A model generated the notes under the pieces. That model ran no database searches and was not told the DNA's origin. It was given only the letters and a program-made list of their open reading frames with translations. Made by a program: the position numbers and the translations under genes. A stretch of 13,590 bases of DNA. Source: Ilumatobacteraceae bacterium (GTDB lineage: Bacteria; Actinomycetota; Acidimicrobiia; Acidimicrobiales; Ilumatobacteraceae). The stretch is taken from contig SKFX01000059.1 in the NCBI GenBank assembly GCA_007117775.1, positions 1-13,590 on the forward strand, in the 5' to 3' direction. Below are positions 7,567-12,214 of the stretch, piece after piece. Positions within the stretch are counted from its first letter, which is position 1, and every line of letters starts with the position of its first letter.

Positions 7567-7572
7567 AGGCTA
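7567..7572 (-). promoter_or_regulatory. -10 box for the fabD operon
   Basis: The minus strand reads TAGCCT, followed by 8 nt and the fabD ATG, so the mRNA would be leaderless or nearly so. The identical hexamer precedes the gene at 7824. The -35 position 17 nt upstream reads CCCGAC, a weak match that shares only its last bases with TTGAC. Confidence 0.5.
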
Positions 7573-7596
7573 GACCGTGGCGGTCGTTCGTCGGGC

Positions 7597-7612
7597 GTTA
7601 CCACACGGTAAC
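7597..7612. repeat. Perfect inverted repeat GTTACC-ACAC-GGTAAC, possible operator
   Basis: The 6-bp arms (7597-7602 and 7607-7612) are perfectly complementary around a 4-bp centre. The repeat lies between the divergent fabD operon and tRNA gene, just upstream of the likely fabD -35 and overlapping the likely tRNA -10. Position and symmetry suggest binding by a dimeric regulator, but I do not recognise the site as that of a known fatty-acid regulator. A 16-bp element could arise by chance. Confidence 0.4.
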
Positions 7613-7614
7613 CT
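7609..7614 (+). promoter_or_regulatory. Possible -10 box for the tRNA-Leu gene
   Basis: TAACCT fits TANNNT and ends 9 nt before the first tRNA base, which would give a very short 5' leader. It overlaps the right arm of the palindrome. No convincing -35 is visible; the candidate position lies in the same bases as the fabD -35 on the other strand. Confidence 0.4.
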
Positions 7615-7623
7615 TCCAGCGTC

Positions 7624-7697
7624 GCCCCGGTGGCCCAACTGGCAGAGGCAGCGGTCTCAAACTCCGTACGGTGTGGGTTCGAATCCCACCCGGGGCA
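7624..7697 (+). tRNA. tRNA-Leu (anticodon CAA), short variable loop
   Basis: The 74-nt cloverleaf is complete. The 7-bp acceptor stem pairs GCCCCGG (7624-7630) with CCGGGGC (7690-7696), and the discriminator is A7697. The D arm has a 3-bp stem, GG at 7641-7642 and an enlarged loop. The anticodon loop is 7656-7662 with CAA at 7658-7660, which reads UUG. The T arm is GTGGG-TTCGAAT-CCCAC (7673-7689). CCA is not encoded. The variable region is only 5 nt (7668-7672), whereas leucine tRNAs usually have a long class II arm. The anticodon stem has a G-T pair at 27-43 and a T-T mismatch at 31-39. The A discriminator and 3-bp D stem with large loop still suit leucine. Identity is assigned from the anticodon. 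Confidence 0.85.
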
Positions 7698-7700
7698 CGA

Positions 7701-7726
7701 CGATGTGATTGTCGGTGATCACATCG
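7701..7726 (+). terminator. 9-bp hairpin after the tRNA, probable terminator or processing signal
   Basis: CGATGTGAT (7701-7709) pairs perfectly with ATCACATCG (7718-7726) across an 8-nt loop, beginning 3 nt after the mature tRNA end. No T-run follows, so it is not a textbook intrinsic terminator, though U-poor terminators are reported in Actinobacteria. The arms contain TGTGA and TCACA, but the 10-bp spacing differs from the 6 bp of CRP sites. The rest of 7727-7811 shows nothing I can name. Confidence 0.45.
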
Positions 7727-7811
7727 AGCAGTGGTCGCGTGCCGGCCGTTGCAGCCTTGGCGCCGATCACCGAGCTGTCTCGTATCCGATCGGGCGTAGT
7801 TGTCGAAGCGG

Positions 7812-7817
7812 TAGCCT
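7812..7817 (+). promoter_or_regulatory. -10 box of a leaderless promoter for the coiled-coil/pdtaR/polA block
   Basis: TAGCCT is followed by 6 nt and the ATG at 7824, identical in layout to the fabZ promoter and identical in hexamer to the fabD box. No Shine-Dalgarno fits between. The -35 region is not recognisable. Confidence 0.5.
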
Positions 7818-7823
7818 GACGCA

Positions 7824-8132
7824 ATGGCCGGTTGGATGGTTCGTCGTCGCCTCTCTCAGGTGTCGTCGCGTCTGCGCGAACTGCGAGGGGAGCTGGCGAT
7901 GGTCGATGAGCAGTTGGCGGTGTTCGTCGACGATGCGGAGAACCAGGAGATCCGTGCCATGGTATCTGAGACCCCGGGTGCGGCCTTTGAGGCCAATGAC
8001 GCCCGCAAGCACGCCGACGCCATGAGTCGCCACCGAGACCATGTCGCAAACAAGATCCGCGAGTTGGAGCAGCGCCAAGACGAGTTGCTCGATTCGCTGG
8101 CGACGGCCGAGGGCGATCGGAGGGGCGCATGA
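7824..8132 (+). CDS. Small coiled-coil protein of unknown function
   Basis: This 102-residue protein is rich in charged residues and Leu/Ala. Two long amphipathic helices are likely (about 9-44 and 60-95) with heptad-like spacing, separated by the ETPGAAFEAND turn. There is no signal peptide, membrane segment or enzymatic motif, so I infer a soluble helical-hairpin or dimeric coiled-coil protein. I do not recognise a family. It heads the block: a leaderless-type promoter precedes it, and its stop overlaps the ANTAR regulator start by 4 nt (ATGA), so the two are translationally coupled. A role alongside that regulator is possible but is inference from position only. GC-rich codon use matches its neighbours, and the minus-strand alternative is a shadow. 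Confidence 0.75.
   Translation: MAGWMVRRRLSQVSSRLRELRGELAMVDEQLAVFVDDAENQEIRAMVSETPGAAFEANDARKHADAMSRHRDHVANKIRELEQRQDELLDSLATAEGDRRGA
8119..8123 (+). promoter_or_regulatory. Shine-Dalgarno for the ANTAR regulator
   Basis: GGAGG lies 5 nt before the ATG at 8129, inside the end of the upstream coiled-coil gene. It supports the ATG start and gives the regulator its own ribosome loading site. Confidence 0.65.
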
Positions 8133-8722
8133 GCATTCGAGTCGTGATCGCAGAGGATGAGGCGATCATCCGGATGGATCTGCGCGAGACCCTCGAAGAG
8201 GAGGGCTATGAGGTGGTCGGCGAGACCGGTCGTGGTGACGACGCAGTTGAGTTGGTGCGTGAGTTGCATCCCGATCTCGCCATTTTGGATGTGAAGATGC
8301 CCGGACTCGACGGTCTCAGTGCCGCCGAGATCATCAACCGTGAGAAGATCTGCGGCACGCTCGTGCTCACCGCCTTCTCCCAACGCGAGATGGTTGAACA
8401 GGCCCGAGACGTGGGGGCGCTCGCCTATCTCGTGAAGCCCTTCCAGAAGAGTGATCTGATTCCGGCCATCGAGGTGGCGATCGGGCGGTTCCGCGAGCTT
8501 CGCCATCTCACCGGCGAGATCGATGCGCTCGGCGAACAGCTTGAGAACCGCAAACTGGTCGAACGCGCGAAGGGCGTGCTGATCGACACCCATCAGATGA
8601 GCGAGTCTGCGGCGTTCGCGTTCATCCAGCGGACGGCGATGAGCGAACGCGTCCGGATGCGCGATATCGCCGATCGGGTCCTCGATGGTTCCCTCGTCCC
8701 CGATGTCGGCCGTGGCGACTGA
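8129..8722 (+). CDS. pdtaR: ANTAR-domain response regulator, PdtaR-like
   Basis: This 197-residue two-component output protein binds RNA rather than DNA. Residues 3-118 form a receiver domain with acidic pocket EDE (9-11), phospho-acceptor Asp54 in ILDVKMPGLDG, Thr81 in LTAFS and Lys103 in VKPF. Residues about 130-187 form an ANTAR domain (RKLVERAKGVLIDTHQMSE with a downstream helical repeat), which in characterised members binds paired hairpins to cause antitermination. Mycobacterial PdtaR, paired with kinase PdtaS, has the same architecture and also lies upstream of polA and rpsA. No kinase is in this window, so the partner must be encoded elsewhere. Its start overlaps the coiled-coil gene by 4 nt, and polA begins inside its last codons. 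Confidence 0.93.
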   Translation: MSIRVVIAEDEAIIRMDLRETLEEEGYEVVGETGRGDDAVELVRELHPDLAILDVKMPGLDGLSAAEIINREKICGTLVLTAFSQREMVEQARDVGALAYLVKPFQKSDLIPAIEVAIGRFRELRHLTGEIDALGEQLENRKLVERAKGVLIDTHQMSESAAFAFIQRTAMSERVRMRDIADRVLDGSLVPDVGRGD

Positions 8723-11378
8723 GTCCGATTCGGCTGCACCGGTCGTCCTCATCGACGGACACTCCCTGACGTATCGCGCGTTCTTTGCGTTGCCGTCCGA
8801 TATGGCCACCGCATCGGGGCAGGTGACCAATGCGGTGTTCGGCTTCACCTCGATGCTGATCAACGTCCTCAAGGAGATCCGGCCAGACGGTGTGATGGTC
8901 GCCTTCGACCGATCTGAGCCGACGTTCCGCCATGAGCGCGAACCCGAGTACAAGGCGCAGCGTGAATCAGCCCCCGATATCTTGCGCCAGCAGCTCGGCC
9001 TGGTGCGAGAGGTGCTTGACGCGCTCGGCATCGTCACCGTCGATGCCCCCGGATGGGAAGCCGACGACCTCATCGCGTCGGCGGCCACCGCTCTCGCCGA
9101 GCGCCAGCGCCGCGTCGTCATCGTGACCGGCGATCGCGATAGTTACCAGCTGGTGAGTGATCCGTGGATCAAGGTCATGTACAACAAGCGTGGCGTCAGC
9201 GACTATGCGCTCTACGACGAGGCCGGTATCGCAGAGCGCACCGGAGTCACGCCGCAGCAGTATCCCGAATATGCCGCGTTGCGGGGAGACCCGAGCGACA
9301 ACCTGCCCGGTGTGCCCGGGGTCGGAGAGAAGACCGCTGCCAAATTGATCACTCGCTATGGCGGTCTCGAAGGGATCTTCGCCCACCTCGATGAACAGAC
9401 GCCGAAGTTGCGAGCGTCGTTGGCCGAGCACGAGGGGCGGGCGCGTCTCAATCACGAGCTCATGCTCCTGCACCGCGACGCTCCGCTCGACGGCGTCGAT
9501 CTGGACCGCCTCCAGCCCGCACCGCGCGCCGATGAGGTTCGCCGACTCTTCGATTTCCTCGAGATCCGGTCCTTGGCGGGCCGTCTCGGCGATGTGATCG
9601 ACCTCGGTGACCAGGTGGCTGCCACCGAGGCGCAGACCCTTGCGCCCGAATTCATGGACTCCTCCGTCGAGGTGCTCGCAGGACTCGAGGTGCTCGATAT
9701 GGCCGGTTCGTGGGTCGGCGATCCGGGACGGAGTGAGCTCGAGGGCATCGCAGTGGTGGTCGATGCAGCCTCCGCCGAAGTGATGTGGCTCGATGCCGGC
9801 GATCTCGGCCGCGATGATCTGGCCGAGGTGCTGAGCGCTCATGGTCGCGTCCGCGGCCATGACCTCAAGGCGTTGATGCGCTCGCTGCTCGCGAGGGGGA
9901 TCGATCTGCGCGGCGCCGTGCTCGACACGGCGATCGTCGGATATCTCCTGGATCCGGGACAGAGTGCCTATGGGGTCGCCGAACTGTTGTCGGCCCACAC
10001 CGAGTATGAACTCGCCGGAGGATCCGGCGCTCCATCGGGCCAACTCGACCTCGACGGTGCCGGTGGTGCAGGGCGGGATCGAGCCGGGTCGAGCGCGCTG
10101 GCGGTCTCTGTTCTGGCCGAGCCGCTGTCGGCGGCGCTGCAGGCGCAGGGCCTCGCTGAGCTGTACCGCACGATCGAGAACCCGCTGATCCGGATCCTCG
10201 CCAAGATGGAGCACATCGGCGTCGGGGTGGACGTGGCGACGCTGAGAGAGATCAACGAGCGATTGAGTGCAGAGGTCGAACAGCTCGCAGCGGAGTTGCG
10301 TTCGGTATCGGGACGCGCCGAGCTGAATCCGAACTCGCCGGTGCAGTTGCGCGAACTGCTCTATGACGAGCGCGGCCTGACACCGGGGAAGAAGACCAAG
10401 ACCGGATACTCCACCGATGCAGCGACGCTCGAGAAGCTGCGCGATCAGTGGCCCGAATTCATCGAGCCCCTGCTGCGTCACCGAGAGGTCGAGAAACTGC
10501 GCGGCACCTACGCCGAGGGCCTACTGCATGAGGTCGGAGACGATGAGCGGATCCATGCCACGTTCAACCAGACGGTGGCGCGCACCGGGCGGTTGAGTTC
10601 TGATCAGCCCAACTTGCACAACATCCCGGTGCGCAGCGAGGAGGGTCGACAGTTCCGCACAGCGTTCATCCCGGCCGAAGGCACCGAACTGCTGGTGGCG
10701 GATTACAACCAGATCGAGCTTCGCTGTATCGCACATCTGGCACAAGATCCGGGGCTGATCGAAGCGTTCACCTCGGGTATCGACATCCACAACGCAACCG
10801 CGTCGCGGGTGTTCGAAGTGGAGCCCGATGCCGTCACCGTGGACCAGCGTTCCAAGGCCAAGATGGTCTCCTACGGTCTCGCCTACGGGATGGAGGCCTA
10901 CGGCCTCGCTCAGCGCCTCGGCATCGGGAACGATGAGGCCGCCGTCATCCTCGATGCCTATTTCGAGGCCTTCCCCTCGGTGAAGCAGTACATGGACCGA
11001 ACGGTTGCTGAGGCTCGCGAGCGCGGCTACACCGAGACCCTGTTCGGCCGCCGTCGACCGATCCCTGAGTTGTCCAACTCGAATTTCCGAGTCCGACAGG
11101 CCGGCGAGCGCCAAGCTATGAACGCCGGGATCCAGGGGCTCGCGGCCGACCTGTTCAAGGTGGCGCTGATCCGTATCGATGAGGCGATCGAGAACTCGGG
11201 CCTTGACAGTCGGCTGATCCTGCAGGTCCATGACGAGGTGCTGCTCGAGGTGCCGCCGCACGAACATGATCGACTCGAAGAGCTCGTGGTCGACAATATG
11301 CGGGCAGCCGCCGATCTCGATGTTCCCCTCGAGGTGAACCTCGCCTGGGGCCGGACCTGGGCCGATGCCAAATCCTGA
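8703..11378 (+). CDS. polA: DNA polymerase I (PolA)
   Basis: This repair and Okazaki-fragment-processing polymerase is 891 residues from this start. The 5'-nuclease domain (about 14-300) shows LIDGHSLTYRAFFAL, TGDRDSYQLV (142-151) and the helix-hairpin-helix GDPSDNLPGVPGVGEKTAAKLI. The middle domain (about 320-485) keeps the exonuclease fold position but lacks the metal-binding acids (DMAGSW where DTET is usual), so proofreading is probably absent. A Gly/Ala-rich insert lies at 438-466. Polymerase motif A is VADYNQIELR (Asp667), motif B has Arg716, Lys720 and Tyr724, and motif C is QVHDEV (843-845). Tyr occupies the O-helix Phe/Tyr position. ATG 8703 overlaps pdtaR by 20 nt; ATG 8685, six codons upstream, is possible. 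Neither has a Shine-Dalgarno. Confidence 0.96.
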   Translation: MSAVATESDSAAPVVLIDGHSLTYRAFFALPSDMATASGQVTNAVFGFTSMLINVLKEIRPDGVMVAFDRSEPTFRHEREPEYKAQRESAPDILRQQLGLVREVLDALGIVTVDAPGWEADDLIASAATALAERQRRVVIVTGDRDSYQLVSDPWIKVMYNKRGVSDYALYDEAGIAERTGVTPQQYPEYAALRGDPSDNLPGVPGVGEKTAAKLITRYGGLEGIFAHLDEQTPKLRASLAEHEGRARLNHELMLLHRDAPLDGVDLDRLQPAPRADEVRRLFDFLEIRSLAGRLGDVIDLGDQVAATEAQTLAPEFMDSSVEVLAGLEVLDMAGSWVGDPGRSELEGIAVVVDAASAEVMWLDAGDLGRDDLAEVLSAHGRVRGHDLKALMRSLLARGIDLRGAVLDTAIVGYLLDPGQSAYGVAELLSAHTEYELAGGSGAPSGQLDLDGAGGAGRDRAGSSALAVSVLAEPLSAALQAQGLAELYRTIENPLIRILAKMEHIGVGVDVATLREINERLSAEVEQLAAELRSVSGRAELNPNSPVQLRELLYDERGLTPGKKTKTGYSTDAATLEKLRDQWPEFIEPLLRHREVEKLRGTYAEGLLHEVGDDERIHATFNQTVARTGRLSSDQPNLHNIPVRSEEGRQFRTAFIPAEGTELLVADYNQIELRCIAHLAQDPGLIEAFTSGIDIHNATASRVFEVEPDAVTVDQRSKAKMVSYGLAYGMEAYGLAQRLGIGNDEAAVILDAYFEAFPSVKQYMDRTVAEARERGYTETLFGRRRPIPELSNSNFRVRQAGERQAMNAGIQGLAADLFKVALIRIDEAIENSGLDSRLILQVHDEVLLEVPPHEHDRLEELVVDNMRAAADLDVPLEVNLAWGRTWADAKS

Positions 11379-12102
11379 CGCGCCCGATCATTGGTTCGAG
11401 CCGATCGCGACGCGGCTCGGTTCGGCCTATCTGCGGTATACGTTCACCCTCGGCACCGAACAGGAGTGTGCCCACCTCAGCGATGTGCTCGACCTCGAAC
11501 CCGGTGACCGGGTGCTCGATATCGGATGTGGTCCCGGACGCCACGCCCATCGCCTCGCCGGCGATGGTGTGGCGGTCCACGGCATCGACATCAGCAACCG
11601 CTTCATCGAACTCGCCGTTACAGACGCACCTGCAGGCGCCACCTTCGAGCGTCTTGATGCCCGCGACCTCGTCGAGCGCAGCGATCTGCACGATCGCTTC
11701 GATGCGGTGATCTGCCTGTGTCAGGGGGCTTTCGGCATGATGCGAGTCGATGGTGACGATGAACGGGTACTGACAGGGATCGCTCGCTGCGTCCGGCCGG
11801 GAGGACGCGTTGCTCTCAGTGCCTTCAACGCCTATTTCGCCGTCAGGTACCACACGGAGGCGACCTTCGATGCCGATGCCGGTGTTTCCCATGAACTCAC
11901 CGAGATCCGCGATGAGCATGGCGGACGTCATCAAGTCGACCTGTGGACCGGCTGCTACACACCGCGTGAACTGCGTCTGCTCTTCGAACGTGCCGGGCTC
12001 AACGTGCGATCGATCAGTGGAGTCGAGCCGGGAGACTATGGTCGGGAACCGGCGTCGACAGAGCGGCCCGAACATCTGGTGATCGCCGAACGGCCGCTCT
12101 GA
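11365..12102 (+). CDS. Class I SAM-dependent methyltransferase, substrate unknown
   Basis: This 245-residue Rossmann-fold methyltransferase has motif I VLDIGCGPGRH (50-60), the ribose-binding acid Asp75 in GIDIS, a motif III-like LDARDL (about 97-102) and post-motif segment CVRPGGRVALSAFN. The insert after the core (VRYHTEATFDADAGVSHE...HQVDLWTGCYTPREL) is typical of small-molecule or generic UbiE/Methyltransf_11/25-like members. The substrate cannot be read from sequence. There is no signal peptide or membrane segment. The ATG overlaps the polA stop by 14 nt, so it is probably translated from the same mRNA. A short hairpin follows, and rpsA then has its own promoter. A shared function with polA is not implied by proximity. 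Confidence 0.85.
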   Translation: MPNPDAPDHWFEPIATRLGSAYLRYTFTLGTEQECAHLSDVLDLEPGDRVLDIGCGPGRHAHRLAGDGVAVHGIDISNRFIELAVTDAPAGATFERLDARDLVERSDLHDRFDAVICLCQGAFGMMRVDGDDERVLTGIARCVRPGGRVALSAFNAYFAVRYHTEATFDADAGVSHELTEIRDEHGGRHQVDLWTGCYTPRELRLLFERAGLNVRSISGVEPGDYGREPASTERPEHLVIAERPL

Positions 12103-12105
12103 GAC

Positions 12106-12119
12106 CGATGCCCTCATCG
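12106..12119 (+). terminator. Short hairpin after the methyltransferase
   Basis: CGATG (12106-12110) pairs with CATCG (12115-12119) over the loop CCCT, starting 4 nt after the stop codon. The stem is only 5 bp and the following bases (CAATGTTCTG) are only mildly T-rich. It may mark the end of the pdtaR-polA block before the rpsA promoter; the evidence is positional. Confidence 0.28.
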
Positions 12120-12144
12120 CAATGTTCTGAGACCGTCGGCGTAG

Positions 12145-12171
12145 TTGACCGCCGAAACTCACTGTTAGCAT
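12145..12171 (+). promoter_or_regulatory. rpsA promoter: TTGACC ... TGT-TAGCAT
   Basis: This is the best sigma70-type promoter in the window. A near-consensus -35 TTGACC (12145-12150) precedes an extended -10, TG at 12163-12164 followed by TAGCAT (12166-12171). The spacer is 15 bp, shorter than the usual 17, which the extended -10 may compensate for. Transcription would begin near 12178, so the ATG at 12170 (inside the -10 box) cannot be the translation start. Confidence 0.6.
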
Positions 12172-12214
12172 GCGAAGTCTTCCATTTCCAGTCCCTCGAA
12201 AGCAGATCAATCCC

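Noticed and set aside
7655..7663. Alternative reading of the tRNA with anticodon CTC (Glu)
   Set aside because: That register leaves the anticodon stem unpaired; CAA with T33 and A37 gives four of five pairs.
7701..7726. CRP/FNR-type operator
   Set aside because: The half-sites TGTGA and TCACA are 10 bp apart rather than 6 and the repeat directly follows a tRNA, so a hairpin role is more likely.
7856..9121. 421-codon minus-strand frame opposite the coiled-coil gene, pdtaR and polA
   Set aside because: It spans three genes with convincing plus-strand proteins and its translation is compositionally odd, with no recognisable domain.
8967..10481. 504-codon open frame on the minus strand opposite polA
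   Set aside because: It lies wholly antisense to a polymerase with all family motifs. The product is His/Arg/Gln/Gly-rich without motifs, as expected for a shadow frame in GC-rich DNA.
12170..12172. ATG as the rpsA start
   Set aside because: It overlaps the extended -10 hexamer TAGCAT, so it would not be in the mRNA, and the codons that follow look non-coding.
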